64,000 bases of DNA from Protonemura montana (GCA_947568835.1 OX387605.1:4278001-4342000); one strand, 5' to 3'. Numbered from the stretch's first letter, positions 37,401-53,200 are shown. The notes: generated by a model from the sequence alone, not told the origin. Numbers and translations: made by a program.

Positions 37401-40400
37401 TATCTACCGTACCTCGGTAGACATCCACTCTGGCATGCAAGGATGTGCGGCTATAAAGAAAGTAGAATAGGTTACTGCGCGCTTTTAGCATGGTTTAGTC
37501 ATGATGTCCCCATATAATTGCACCTATTTATCAGTGCTCGGCACATCTTCAGTAGCGTCTCGGCACCGCTCGGCTGGCCTATAATAATATAATGGAGAAC
37601 GGGGTTCTGGGCGTCTGCCAGCTCGTCGCAACTCTGTGAAGACTTTTCTAATACCTTTGCCCGTGTTATGCGAAGGAGCCAGCGATTGCGTCTTTTTGCC
37701 TCCTCTGGGACCATGATACTCGGTGCAAAACATCGCTACTCCGGGATGTTGCGTAGCATTTAATCATTGTGCTCGGGAGTTAAATTAAGGTCAATTAGAT
37801 GGAAAGATGAGATATTTTCTTCTGCATCAATTGGTTTTCCATTTCACTGGATTTCAGTTGAAAATATTGCATCGATCGAGGAAGATGTAGTGAAACATCT
37901 ACCGCATTATTTCCACCGAATTTTGCAATGAAACGGCAGGATTTGAAGCTGGTAGTCAGCTGCGAAACCAAGAATAACGTATTTATGTATTTTTTGAAAA
38001 AATATGAAAAACGTGCGAGAACGCAGCTAGGTTATGGTATGATATACTACCAGCGACACTTTTGTAGCGAAATTGAAATGTATGCAGCCGCGAGCCGGGG
38101 TCTCTATATATTCCCATCAGGCAGTGTTATTGTACGTAGTTCCTCCACCGGTTTATTGGATTGTGTCGGGTAAAAATTGCCGGCAAGAGCGGGCGGGAGG
38201 AACCCACCCCATGGGCCCTGCGCCGGCCCCGTAGTTGCACGTGCGGGGATGTAATCGTGTATCCGGTCGGCTGCGTTCAAACAATGCACATTGCACACTG
38301 TCAGTACGTGCACCGAGAAGGTGCAGTAGTGCAGTACCTGCAACAAGTCGCAGGGTTCAGGGATAGTGTACCGTGCACAGAGTGCAATCGCTCGAGAAAT
38401 ATTCTTTAAAATGAAGCAATTTGGCGAAAACGTGACGGGTTTTATGTACCATTGTTTTATTTGAATTGAATTTATATTCTCTCAGTTGAAATAAGAAGCT
38501 ATAGCGCACCCAATTTCATCCTTTCCTTTGATATAGTCTTGCGTGAAGCGCACCGTTGGCGCCTTAAAATTCCATCACAACGGAATTACAAATTATTTCA
38601 TCTTTTTATTTGCTAACTTAAAATTCTCTAGCTAAATCACAAGTGACAGGGTAATTTAGTTATGCATTATTCATTGAATGTCGTGAATGATTTTCCCATT
38701 TTCATAATCATTGTGATTACAGCAATTGCAATCCATTTACTGTCTGAAAACCACGCGAGTGAAACATTTAAATAATCGTGTTACTTTCGGCCCATCCGTT
38801 CGCGAAGGAAGACATTCGTGCGTCAGAGACCAGCATGATTGATTGCATTCTCTTTTCTTGCGACGGCCACATTGTTATTCGTCGACCGTTTTCATCATTT
38901 TAATTGACTTTAAAATTGCATAATAATTGTACAAAACGTTTGGATGAGAATATCTGGTAATAATTGATCAATCATATCGGAAAATAAAACAGCTGTCACG
39001 AAACGGAGAGCAAGCAGTTTGCCAGTCACGTAATGGGGGAAAATGTCATGAAAATGTTGTAGAAGCTATGTTATGTTCTGACAATATTACTTCTGTTTAC
39101 CTTGAATACACTTCTGTGACAAGAGAGGGGAGCGACAAACAACTGTGTTTGTTCTCGATTGATTTGAGATAACTGTGATTAAAGAATCAAGTGAACATTC
39201 TTAGGTTGGCTAATGGGAGAAGTAATTTAGTCCCCGAATAGCAGCGGCTAATGACATGGGCGATGTCGAGGGTGGTAATAAACCACGCACCTAGAAAAGA
39301 GTAGGGAAATCAGGAGAAACCGCGACACGTGTCTATCTCTGACTCGGAGCTGTAATCCCAGTGTCGAGCTTAGCTACAAAATTGCAGATTTTGAAAGTGA
39401 TACCGAAAGTTTTTTATTTCTGCAAAGAGCCCAGGAATTCACCGCATTTAATAATATTGTTCTAAATTCTCGTAAATTCTCTTCTCCTTCTCTGCTCCTT
39501 CTCTGCTCCTTCTCTGCTCCTTCTCTGCTCCTTCATGCTCCTTCTCTCTCTCCGTTACCGACATAATCATTTTGAAGGAAACCATCTCCGGCAAGATATC
39601 GTATCGTTCCATTAGCTAAGGGATCATCCCTTCTAGACACCAAAGTGGCACCTAATACCCAATCTGAGACTGGATACATGGGAGACTCTGGACCCGTTCT
39701 GTCGCAGTATTTCTAGCCAATGCCCAAGACGGCGAACGAGACAACTACACGGTGTAATACTTTCTCGACGAACTACGTTTGCGTCGTACTGTGGTTTGAT
39801 ACGCCCGGCCCGCGAATGCCCGACTTTGTCTCTCCTTTATTCTTTCATTCAATATTTTCTAATATTTAAGCTCTTCTTTCATTTATTCAGGTAGCCTTTC
39901 AATGCTATTTCTTAGCAGGTCCCCAACGAAATAATGTATCCCGTGTGTAAAACGAAGTGCTTATATTAAAGTACCTATCGCATCTTAACTAGAAAGTAGG
40001 CATGGTATGTTCTTCTAGTTAAGGAAATGCGATGAATTTCGGTGTTCCGTACCGAATATTAAAAAATTTCATTTTCCATCATCGATTCTCATCGCCACAC
40101 AAAGACGCTCCCGCTTTGTTTGTATCGTTCTGGTACAAGTACCTTTACATAAACCTACCAGTAGTCTCTCAGAAGGGGTTGTACAATACGAAACCTGATA
40201 TTTTAGGGGGTTACTTGTGTTTTTGTCGAAAGTCTTCTCCCGTTCCATTGTGCTTTGAGCATGTCTACATTGTTCCTGAGTTATGGTGAAAATTAGCGAA
40301 CATCAGTGGAATTGTGAAGTGCCAGGGCGCAAGGGGTGCTCTCGGATTTAGCGACTCGCTAAAGATGATAGCGCGCGGAGCAATGCCTCCCGTATCGTAG

Positions 40401-43400
40401 TTCGTCGCAGCAAACAAAGGAAGTCGCGGCCAAATTACACCAGTCCCAGCGCCGCACGCGGAATAAATTAGCAGCTTGTGGACTGCAATGCTCTGGCGTC
40501 AGCGGTTGCCAGTAGTTTTGCCCGCGGGGAAGTTATGTTGCAGATAAACAGAGCTAATTAAAAAATGCCGAGATAACGGCAAGTACGTTTTGGAAGCTAG
40601 TTGATTTGGCTAAATGGTTTTGTTCGGTTTGTCTTTACGAAGGGCTTTAGATGCTTGTAACCGTTGATATCGGGGTTATTTCGATTTTTTTTTTAAATTA
40701 CCAACACGAATTATCCACCGATGCAGGCTGTATACAATTATACGAAAGTCACGACATTTGGACTCAAATGCAGGCTCCCAGACTGTCAATTTCATCGAGA
40801 AATTGTTGACAGATAGATTAAAAATCGCGAGGAGTCCGTTTGTTTGACCTCGATCATAAGTTTGAGTCTGTATTTGACAAGAAGTCCGTCCACTTTGAAC
40901 GGGAACTTGTTGGCAAAGTTTAAAGAAAGCTCGTCAAGTCTTGAAAAGCTCGTGAAGATCCATTCTGTGGCGTGATGGATTGCGGGACCGCAGATCGGTG
41001 CTTGATCTGCAGGCTAAAACATCGGACAAAGTTTGTGGACGCTAAGGAAACTAAACCGAACCGCTCAGGCGGGGAATTTTTAATTTTTTTATGGCTTAAT
41101 TAACACCGAGGAGCTATTCAATGTAGCAAGGGTCAAGACTGCGCTCAGATAATAAATAAACGCTTTGATTAACGACTTCGAATATTACTACAAAGTTATA
41201 CCCGCTGTCGCCACTGGCCATTATAAGTAAGATACAAGAAATGAGCGTAACTAGTAGGAATTTTAAGCCCTCACATATTTTAAAAATGTCAATTTTTGAC
41301 ATTTGCAGCGCTCGTCGTGGGAGCGGCATTTATACAGCTGGTAAACCTTCTCCTTATCTCTGGCTTCAGGAAAAATGTTCTTCGTGGTTTTCCCTGCATG
41401 TTCTGTCTCCTGGCACTGCGGCGAGTTTTCCAGCAATAGACGAGAATCCGTTGCCAGGGCTTATCCGACCGCCATAATCCCGTAATTCTGTGCGAATCTC
41501 TGGAGGTTAACAACTTTGCCGATATGCCTATCGGCGCTGTGTTATTAACCTGCCGCAAATTGATAGATTTCTACCTGGAAATTATAATGATGCTTCTTAA
41601 ACCAACTACCGCAAACGGAAGTGAGCTTAAATTTCAACGGCCCCGAATGTTCCAGTCATTTTGAGACTAATCCCACACGCTGCCACCATTGTAACGAGGA
41701 CTTCTTTTGCCGTTTGTTATGCTAATGCCTCTGTCCTTAGAACACAATGATCCAGATCTCGTTTCTTTTTTTCTGTAGTCGCAAAAGTTTAAACGAACCA
41801 AGATGTTCAAATAATAGAAGCTGAAATCCCGCTCGGGCGCCACCATTGTACTGGTAACTTCTTTGTCTTTCCGGTTCCCGTTCTTGCCAATTACATGGTA
41901 ATCCTTAACGTTAGAGTGACAAGGTGCGAGCACAAGCGCCAGTGCAGTACGACGTTCCCGGTGAATTTACGACCGGATCCTTGCCAGATTTGCAATATTT
42001 CTTGCACATTTGGCGACGCCTGAATGAACATTAGTAGCAACCATGCTAACTTTGAGAGCTGATTTCAATAATCTAGTTATTACATGCTAATATTTGTTGG
42101 TAAACATGGTTCGATCCAGTCGGATTGTTTCCTATCCTGCGAGTTCCAAGTGAAATTAGGTTTGTGTAATGTAATCGTAAACACGAGTCTCACCCCCAAT
42201 GCACGCATCGCACCAGGGCGGGGCGGGCAGCCGAGAGTGTGTGTTTATTGACAGTTTCATTGATTTACAACATATTAACGGCTTCTGGGCGTGGAGCCGC
42301 GGATTTGACAGCCGTCGCTGCTTCGAGACCGCGAAACGGAGACATTCACTACCGCTACTCGGATGGGGTGGGTGGTTTTTCAATTATGTGTGTCTATGCA
42401 TTGACGTCAGACGTAGCCATGCGCCAAATCTACTTATCGATGTGTTCTCTCGTTTCTAAAATGCCAAGATGAACGTCACCGCACTTAGAAATGGCACTCT
42501 GCACATTACCGGGATTTTGGAAACATCTCATACTCTCAGATTTCGCCCTTGGTCGAAAGGTTTAAAAATTAGGAGAACGTTGTCATCAGATTGTGTGCCC
42601 AATTGGGTAAACTAACAAGAAACTAATCCTGCGTCAGTAGTTTTATTTACCTTTCAAAGTTCAAATGCTTTTCTACTTTTCTTGTGTCTGGCGTTTTTAC
42701 GTCTCGTCTCTTCACAACTCAAATAACCTATAACTTCGACGAACAATCGATTTCCCTAACAACCCAAATTTTCTTATAAAATTTTCTGAGAAGTTTTCGT
42801 TTCTCGGAATTGAATTTGAATCCACTGCGAGTCGAGTATGGCATAACAAAACGAAATCAATTACCGTTCGGAGAGAGGCAGTCAGGTAACTGGCTGCAGT
42901 GCTTCCAGCCGGTCTACTACGTAATTGGAGTTGTAGTTTGCGAGCGGTCCGTCAGCCCGGTCTCGGTGGTAGGGAAGATCGCTCGGGAACGGGGCGCCGT
43001 CAAGTTCACTCTGTTAATTAGCTCCTGAGTGGCTTTAAAACTGGAATTGTTAGTAATTCACACACATTAGTGAGCTTTCCCAGACGGAGTGAGTCGGTGC
43101 TAGAGTACTGGCTGGTTTAATGCAGCGGGGATCTCGTATGAGGACTCGGCAGAGGTCCGCTTCATTCATCGAATGGGAGTTGAGTGTAACTTAACTCGCA
43201 GAAGCTGACACAAATCTGGTGATCTTCTAAATCGAACTATTTTTCTTTGTAACGTATTTCATATGACTGTACGACTACGATTTCAGTAAAACGCAATGCA
43301 TGTTCTCGAGCATACGGTGGGAAGTACATTCTGAGAATATAATAGCTCTTTCGCCCGAGAGCTGAGAATAAGCGAATTGAATTTGAATATCGCAGTGGCT

Positions 43401-46400
43401 GAGGGACAGCAAGTAGTAAGAGGGAGGTAGGTGAGTTCCCGAGCTAAGGGAGTTGCCAAGACGGAGTAGCGGTCCGCTCAGGCGAAGTGAAGGATGCTAC
43501 TTGATATGCCAGCCTCCCTGGACCTCGCATCTCACCGGTGGAGCGATGTCTGCAACTTACGAGGAGACTACCGTCTGGCTCTGATACCGTCTCATCTATC
43601 AGCATTGACAGATTCAATCTACTTTGGCTACGACATCACATTGAGCGAAGTAATTGCAAAAAGCTAGCCTTTACGGTCGGCATCTACGCACCCACCTTCC
43701 TAAACCCGACTGCTTGACGCAGCGGCTCTCATTTCAGTCTTGCTGCGTAATTAATTACTCTGCCTCATCCATCTAAGACGTGGCTTAATAGAATGCCATT
43801 TTAGATACCATCGCAGTTTCGCCCGACAAAGGACACGTTTAATTAAAATCTCGTGCACTTGCCGTACACTCAATTCCGATCCCCAATCTATCTTCAAATT
43901 GGTGTTCTTTAAAATGCAGATATTCTGTGTCCATGGCAGAGGTTTCCTCAAATCAAAAGCCGTTTCGTGCGGTGAATTGATCTGCGACGCTCATTAGCGT
44001 AAATTTAGTCCCCGCATTGACCTTGCGTGTGTTGCGTTTAGCCAGCCAGCCAGCTAGTGCTGCGAAAAGTGCGTCGTTTTTCGCGACGGCTTAGCTCCCT
44101 GCACCCTCGCGTCGCCTCCTGCGATGGTGGAGCAGTAAACGTAAATCCCTTCGGTAAAGCCAGTCCAGGCACCCCCTGTTCGTGCATTCGCGCGCCGTGC
44201 GGAGTATTTCATGTGCGTACCCGTGGAGAGTAATCGCCGTATAGAGGAGGATCACGTGACGGTTAGCTTTTTGTGTGCTCAGGTAATTGGATAAGGGTGG
44301 GTGGGTTTTGGTCGGTTTTTGCTTCGTGGCAGCGCCGCGTGTGTATTGTGTTTAGAGTGTCGTTGCCCAAATCAATATCACTCTCTTTTCAATAATTGCT
44401 CAGTTAACGGTGGCATATTGCCTTAACCCCATCCCCCCCATCAACCGTGTCGGCCAGGGCCAGGGCCAGGGCTTTACCCATTTGACCCAGTTCTTGTCGA
44501 CCGAGTTTCTTACACACAGTCGTCTCATCCGGGGTTTTTTCTCCTGCCCTCCTCCACCCTGCACTCAGATTGAAGCCACTGTTGTTCTACGTCATAGATC
44601 CTACCGCGGTGGCTTTATTTTACCAAGATTGAGCGTCATGATGGAATAACGTCAATCTTACAAGGCGCTCATGAACGTCAAGTCGTTGTTGAACGACGTT
44701 AGAGGAAAAGTTTCGCGAGGCTTTAAGCGGGAATACATTCGCGCGGAAACCGCGTCCCAACCCCCCGCTGATGCATGTGCTCAGTTTTAACTTGGCCCGG
44801 CCCGAGACGCGCATTGTTTTTCTCATGTATTCTACACGGAGCGAGTCTTGGCATTGTGCGCTTGGGAGAAGATGAGATATCGGATTAGGCTCTCTAGCAT
44901 TACCCGAGTTTTGGGAAGGGAATGGACCCCATGATGTTCTTATTGGACGGATCGTGTGCAGGCATGGAGCGTGTACGCATCCATTCGTTTAGCGGACTTC
45001 GGCCCGTTTGTTAATAATACAACGGAAGACAAGTGCCTTATCACAGCGTTGGAAACAAAGCAGAACAATGCCCGGCCCTTTTGGTGGCTGTTGATTCAGC
45101 CCGAGCTCAGCTGGGTCTTACGCGATAGCCGCTCGTAACGCGGGTGCCAGCCACTGGACAACAATAGCGCGGATGATGTTTATATACTACACGTTGGACT
45201 GGCGTGCCTCGTCAGGTTTTAATATTTCACGTCGGCGATGACCACCTCGAGCCTAACCCGTCATGTAACGGCCGCGATGTAAGATTTGCTGAGAAGTCTG
45301 AAATGCGATGGCTCTCGGCGAGTGGCTCATCGATTTTGTGGCAGCGCTCGTCGGGAGGTGCTGTCGCTGGTGATGTTTTTTTTTTTCGCTCCCGCATTAT
45401 TTCGGTGTTGTTGGTGTTGGGAAATTTGCGTGCGAAATATCATCTGCAGGGAAAATTGCGCTGTACATGGGGGGCCATTTGAATAACTAGTTTAGCAACG
45501 GCTATGCGAAAACGCTCCTGCAAAAGTGGCTGGTACGTCATAAAAGTATCGCGTAGCGTTTGTTTTTTGTGTTTGTGTGTTTTTACATATGCATATACAT
45601 ATATCTAGAGTGAAGAGTGAAGAGGCCTCTGGTGTGTCATGTGGTTTCTCGGGAAAAGGGCAAGAAAAAGCGGGGCGGTGTAGGTAACTTTTATATTTTG
45701 TACCGGAAAAAATGCGGGCATTGAGTTGAGAACGGCGTTGTGGCCTCTGGCTGTTGCCGTTCTTAATATGATCACTTTGTAACGCGAACTTAAAGCGACC
45801 AATTTGTTTTATTCTCGTGGAAATATGATTGAATTAATATATAGTTTTTAAAGGTTACAATTCACAAAGCGCAGTTCTATTCCATTATTTCTCGTCTGGC
45901 AGTCGCCGTTACCTCTGTGCTCTGACTCGATCCTTTACTAATTGTGTGCTTTGTTTTTCTTAACATCCATGATATTTCAACCGCCCCAAGGGATGCGGTT
46001 TTTTCTTTTGTCTTAAATGATATCTGTTTTTCGAAATACCTAATTTGGCAAACCTCTGTTTGCAGAATGCAAGCCTTGAGAATCCTGGAGCTAAGCTGTG
46101 TTGTAGCCAATTGTTAATTGTAAAGTTCAAAACAATATCTGAGATGCGAGTTTGACTGCCGATACCTGGAAATCCTCCCTTTTCGCGCCTCCAAACATCC
46201 GTCCAATAATTTATGCACTCAATGGACACAAATCTCCACTAAAACGCGTGTAGCATAGCGCTCAAAATGCCTTCGACGGTTGTCGTACTGGAATTATTCA
46301 TGTATTCCTATAGCGTATTCAGAGCGTTCTGCTACAAGAAAGATTTCAGTTGGCGAGGTTCAAATATTTCACTGTCATTTCCAAAATTATGACCCGCGGC

Positions 46401-47174
46401 TGATGAGGTTAATCACGTTGCCCGCGTGGAGCGTATTTTCAGTCACGCCGATCCGAGGCTGGAAAACTCAAGGTTCTGCTAACTTCTGCTCAGCTTAACT
46501 TAACTCTCAACGAAAAAGGTACACTTTTAGTGGCTGCGCCTGCCAGAATAAGTAGCAACCCAAGTGTCAACAGAAATTACTGAACTTGCTCGTTTTCTAG
46601 TTGCATGCATCAATTTTGTTGTTAAATGTTTCTGTTACTGTAGGCTAGCAACCTCATCTTTTTAATTGTGCTCTTTAATTTAATAACCAAGACCATGATT
46701 ATCCTGCAGAGGCCATCCTTACACTGCCCCCTCGCGAACCTATTTCCCCACCTCGTCCCAGCTTAAAATCAACGCAAAGCTTTCCGAACTTCATTGTTTG
46801 ACCACGTGACTGTGTATACGGAACGGTGGGCGAGTGCACACATGACCCACCCTGTTGGCCATCGAACGGAACAGATTGATAATCTGTATGTGCACTTCGA
46901 TTTCATGCGTGTCCTATAGGCACCTCGATCCAATGCCGTGCGTGATCTGTGTGCACGCTCTACAAGGCCCCAGGCCGCCACCAGCACATGGACATCTTAG
47001 CACGTTTTTCGCAAATCCGCAGGATTTGTCCCAATAAGCAATGTCGCCCCCCCCCCCCCTCCCCCCGCGTTGGCAGGACTGATTGATTCGTGAATCAGGA
47101 TCCGCGACTGGGGGTCCCGCGATGCGAGCTTGGATCAAGTCGAACGATGACTCTCTCGTTCCCTACAGGCGATG

Positions 47175-47211
<37 letters not shown>

Positions 47212-50200
47212 AGACGGGAGCTTGTGTGATCAATACTCTAATGCTGTCAATCACTGTTTGCTCGCGTAGCACACAAAATTTAGATACGACCTCGGTGTTA
47301 TGTGCCCGTTAAGAAAAGATGCGCGCCGCGCAACCAAAATCAATCGATTTTAGAAAAATTGTTTGTATAGTGTAATGCAGTTATAATTACTTGCAATCAT
47401 ATTGGCTTTTAAAACATATCCGGAACGTAATGCCAAGAAACATGGATCCTGACTTCACATTGTAGCATCAGCCTGCTTAGTTTTTGAGTCCATCTGGTGG
47501 TCGCAGTGACCAACGGTTGTGGTTTCGCTCCCTGGTCCGTTCTTGCTTATGGCAAACAATTCTGCAGCATCGTCGTTTTCGTATGCCTGGGATTGTCTTG
47601 CTTTCATGATCAATACGAAGTGCTTGCAATATATCTTACTAAATGTAAGGGTGGGCCTGGCCTCCCGTCTTCTCTCATGTCACACATCCCACAACCTTTA
47701 GGAATATCAATAAATATCTAAACTGAACGCACTGCAGTAGCAATAAGCGAACGCAACCAAGGAAAGGAGTTGATTAAGTCCATGAAACATTTATCGGGCC
47801 CACGGGGCCACACGGGTTCCGTAGTTCGTTAGGGATGAGCACGCGTCTAATTATGCCAGGAAATGCGGCTACTAAAACAAGTTCCTTCCAATTCCGAGAG
47901 GTGTTACTCTCACTCGTATATTGAAAGCTTATAAACGTCTTGCTTCAATCTAGAGACAGATTTACCCGTATATCCTTGCCAAACGGCAGATGGATCAAAA
48001 CACCGTCTTAGAGTGAAATTAAAAAAAAACAGGATGTGCAAATCGCGTACACATACTGAAAACAGTTTCCATGGTTTGGGCAGCTCTGATGAAACGGGCC
48101 GATACTAACTTTCCCCTCCGAGTGAACCTCGCGCTATTCTTGCAAGTAACTCGCAGATTGCTAGCTCACATTGTTTCCTTTATTAATCTGCCGGCGTCGT
48201 TTTGAGCTGCATAATCGAATTAGGCTCGAGTGGCGCGAATTTTAATAGATTATCCGGCGTGACTTGCACGCGAGATTTCGTCCTCGACTTGCTAACTTTC
48301 GAACACAAAAGAGCAGTTGAGACGTTGAAACTCTTTGCTAATCTGCGTCGACTAAATTCTGCAAATATATCGGCACCGTCTCCGGTCGAAAGCAGCTTTT
48401 AAGCGCGGTAAGCCCTTCTCCGTGGGCGTAAGACACTTCTGTATTCTTTGGGTGATTGACATTCCTCGAGGTCCTGCGTGTTTTTGTCTCTACCAGTCCT
48501 TTTCTTATGGTGTGAATCTAAACTTGAAGAACACATTAAAGTCAGAGAATATTCTTTGAACCCCTAGTGGTCGCCGGGAACCACCCGGGGATCGAACTGT
48601 TGCATGCGATCGCCGGATTTGTGGCGAGAATAGCCATCGAGCATGCACTTGGGGGTACGTTCCCGTTGCATTTTGGGCGGCCGGGAAATTCTATCCATTC
48701 TTTGTCTCTAGTTCGAATTGAGTTAAAAAAACTCGAGAACTGTCTTACTAATGGGTGAAAAGCGGCGAAAACTTTGTTTGGAACGGTGTTAAAACTCACC
48801 ACCGACATTTTGTTTTTTAAATTACATCTCGGCCTGTTTGAAGATATTAAACAGGAAATCAATGCATGACTCGCTGTATACCTATACACACGGCCTGCTT
48901 AATTATCTTGTAGGAGCAGTCAACTCCACTGACTGACAATTAACAATGCATAAGCATCAGTCTGGCGGGCGTTAGTGTAAATAATTAACACCTTGTGCGC
49001 GTCGGTCGCAGTTACCCTCCCCCACCCATCTCTGAGCGACAAACTTAGGTCGGTGTGTTCCAGCCATGTTCTGCTTTTGCCACCACGCTGCGAGCAAATA
49101 AATTAGAATCAAGTTGCCTCAAAGACAATATTTCTTAATTTACAATCTCGTGCTATCTGCAGCGGCACCGTGCTGCAATCCGACTAACGACTGGTCCTCT
49201 TCCAATGCCTGGTCCTCTACCAATGCCTGGTCCTCTACCAAAGTATGGTCCTCCCAAAACCTGGTTCTACGAAAGCTTTTAAGCTTTAGAGTTCGGAAAA
49301 TCGCGCTCAAACGCCGCTGCTGCGCCATCTGAAAACTTTCTAAAGTGTCTTAGAGACCAAGATTTTGCTGCATGGCGGCTGATGTTTTGTATATTTAATA
49401 CATTTCGCATTCAAGCAACATGGCGTCCATTAGCCTTCGTCATCTAAAGTCAAAGTTTTTTCGACATATTAAACGTAAATGCCAGCTTAAAGCGCAGCTT
49501 GTATGTCAGCCATGGCGAAGTCGCTTCGCTAGTTGGCAATGGGGGCACATTCATTGTCATCTGGGCTTAGCCCATGCACAAGACGCTTGAAGGTTTGATA
49601 TGCCAAAGTGTTTTCTCTGCTAGGCCTTCTTGTCATCTTGATTAGCTTATCGCATGAATACAGACTGCCCATTCATGGGTGATGTCAGCGTTCTTTTACC
49701 ATGTTGATGGAGCCGCCGAGGACGACATTAGCACGCGTTGAGCGAACTTCAACGAAGTAATAAAGTGACTCCACACGGTCTACTGCACCACAACACACCC
49801 TTCAAAATATAGGTTTTGTTCATGAAGTGGCCATCGCTTTACCTGTAATCGGTTTTGGGTTGATGTGGTTTTACGATCGTGGTCATTTCCACAACCAAGA
49901 AAGCAATTGTTTGGTTTTCGCTGATTGTCACAAGCACCGCGTTATGGATATGATCTAATATCCTTTATCCGTTTACTCTAATCTAAATCACAATAGGGTG
50001 TCAGTTTGTATTAATTGCTCTTTGATCCCTTAGCTTTACACGCGGCAAGGGTGTTATGTTTCCAGAATGAATCGCGGTTTCATGTTTTAACAATCGGAAT
50101 AGATTAGAAGGCGTGACACTCGAGCCAGTTTTCATTGATCTTCGATTGTCGATTATCGATCGATTGCCGCGATGAAATTAATCAGGAACGTCGTTGCCTG

Positions 50201-53200
50201 CTTCTGTTAGGACGGGAGCTTGTGGTCAGGACAGGCGGTGAGAAAACCCGACCCTGTGGAGCAATCGTTCGATCATTGCGCCCATTGTTTGGGGTTGGAA
50301 GGGGTGCACCCGCGTGGTGGTTTCGTTATTTCGTACGATTAATATATCCCCAAAAGCACACGCGTAAGCCGCGCGAAATTTTATTGCGTCATATTTCTGT
50401 AGACGCTTGAATTCTTTGCCTCGGATAAGTGCGAGGTTGAAATCAGTGCATGTCGAAAGTAATTTCAAATGTGAATAGTATTATTTTTGTCGACTCGAAA
50501 CATGCAATTCTGTGGTGGAAGAAATCTGCAAGCTAATTGTTGGACACACGGACATGTATACCATGTCGTTCTTGTAGCTGATTGTGTATTCGTAACATCA
50601 TGCCATTGTTTTTGCGTTTCCTGTTGCATTGCTTGCAATTCATGTCTTGTTTAATTAAACCTTTTCTTGTTATCACACAACTGGAAGATAATTTTGACTG
50701 ACGCACACATCCACACCAAAATCTATTTGCACAATTTCAGTATCGATTATCTTGTGCAAACGTGCTTGATTGCTGTTTAGCGTCGCTCTAAACACAATCC
50801 AAATTTCCCAGCCTCACGTTTACATCAAATTCATCACTGAACTCATTTCTAGTTGGTATCACGCATCAAAATCAACCGGCCGCGCTCATTTGATATACAA
50901 AACAAATATCCACCGTTTTAAACATTCCACCAATTACCCTCTGCCCCTAGACACACATGCACTCCTCGTATCGGAGGCAACATCATTATAAATTCTCGCC
51001 GCTTCAGTCTTCACCCCATGCCAGGTAAAATAATATCGGCCGACATCCAGCCAGTTTTGCCAGAGCAGCAAGCTCATTTGCATTCGGCTGAATGCTGATC
51101 AGATTACTTCTAGCTATACCGTTTAGATTACGGCACAGGTCGGCAACGGAACGTGGATTTCCTGCCAACATTACCTTTACCTATTGTGTCTTCCGTTCTC
51201 TTCGATAACGAGCTCTTGTAACGATGCTTTTAACCCGCAAACATACGTACCAAACTCGCGACCAACTCGCGACTATTTGCTGCATCGGCATCGCCTATCG
51301 AAGTCTTTGTCATGGTCCTATAGCCGTCATTCGATCAGTTGTCTTTCTTAGCCGGGTACTTTTCTTCTTTGTTGTCTTCCCAAGAATGCAACAAGTCTGC
51401 GATTTGAAGATAACAGGGTTCGTACGCGTTGGGTCGTTTGTCGGCGAAACAAATCATGTTAGATTGAAACGTTGGCAGTGAAAAGAGCTCGAATAAGGAA
51501 TGGAATCATGGGAAAATAAATGGGAAAATAATGTGCGTACAGTTGTGTTAGCCTTACCTTGCCACAAGCTGGTGGACTCTGATTACACATTGCCTACTTT
51601 AGAATGCAAAATAAAGTCAGTCTTCACCGGGGAGTTTGAAATTAACCAGAAAATTATGACCAAACAATGCATCATGCACTTAAATTCTTTGTGGATTTAT
51701 CAGTTTATTTACGTGAAATTAATTCTATTGAAAAATAAGAACTTAAATGCAAAACTAAAAGTCCTAATGACTTCTGCTAAATACCTACCGTACACTAGCG
51801 GATTCTAGCAATGGCTGCCAAAAAGCAGTTTGCGAGCTTGGTTTCCTGCCTAAACCTGAAAGAAGTTAAAAGTAATCCAAAATATATTAATTTTAACTTT
51901 GGATGATAAACATTTATTGTTTTTCATTAAATATTTTGTTTTCCTGGAATTATTAAATGTTTCAACCAAATAAAAACATTATTTTGTTGCTTTTAAATCG
52001 GACAGTTAACAGTAGTAGCATCATGGTGTCATATTTTCCTGGTTGGTACAAGCACCCCAGAAAGTGGCAAACTCAAATTAATCCTAGTGTATCTAATAGA
52101 AAGAGAGTGGTTGCGTTATTTGCCGCAGCCTAGCACGGGGATGAAATCGCATGTCTCTAAATGAACCCCCTTCAACAAGGAAGTTCCCCGAAGTAGGATT
52201 GCTCGCAGTTTTCTCCTAATCTTACGCCGAGCGGATGTCCTTACGTCTTGCTTCCGCTTTGTCGGCCGGCATTTCACGGCGAAAGTAATGGTCTGTTTGC
52301 TAATTGTATTTCACTCGTACAATTTCTCTCTCTCTCTCTGTAGAGGGGTGTTTTTAAATTGAATCTGCATGTCAGACGTCAGGCAATACGGTTAAAAGTA
52401 ATTCGTCTGCAGTGAGGGTTGAAACGTACAAGACTGGAGCGCTTTGAGCGAAATAAGCTGACACGGCACCTCCACCATAAGTGAGCGAGTGTCGTTTCGC
52501 ATTTTACAGCGTTTCAAAGATCTGCAAATTTATGACCTGGAAGGATATGGACGCTTAAGTGTTAAAACGCTTTATATTTCATTGATTTTCGCATGCCTCG
52601 TAGGAAACGATTCGTTTATAGCGAAACCTTAAATTGAAAGTCTTTCGGGTTTCCAATCGGAAGCGATCTATAAATTGGCACCCCCAAAAGTTGCCGTCAT
52701 TCCTGAATGCTTAAATAATATTGTCTGTAGTGCTTTCTATTTGTAGCCCCCCCCTCCCCCCCCCGGCCGCGTACAGATGAAGCGCATGTTGATTGCAAAC
52801 GCACGATAGATTGTTTCCATTTAGAAATGCGTTCAGCTGTACCTCGCCGGGTTTTCCACTCGAGTCGCTTTTTATTCCATGCTTTATATATGGGTCATCT
52901 GTTCCATGGAGGTTCTATAGGTACTGCAAATGAATATTCAATGCCTTGTTGTGCCGTGATTTTCTGCTTACGTAGGTATACAACAATGCAAGCCGGCTGA
53001 GACTGGGTATCATGAATGCAAGGCAATGCACGATGATAATAAATGCATTACATGAGATTAAATGGCGACCGTACGAGCGGTCGCATGCACAAGTTGCGGA
53101 CTTGATGTTGTTTTAACAAAGCTTTGCGCCATTAGGGTGCGCTCTGAAACTCGGCTCTGAAACTCGGCTCTGCACGGCAAGGGGCACGTCATGCTTCGTG

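Noticed and set aside
47170..47240. Cassette exon of Patj in intron 4
   Set aside because: Joined to exon 4 in the required phase it encodes Arg repeats and then a stop, so it cannot be an in-frame Patj exon.
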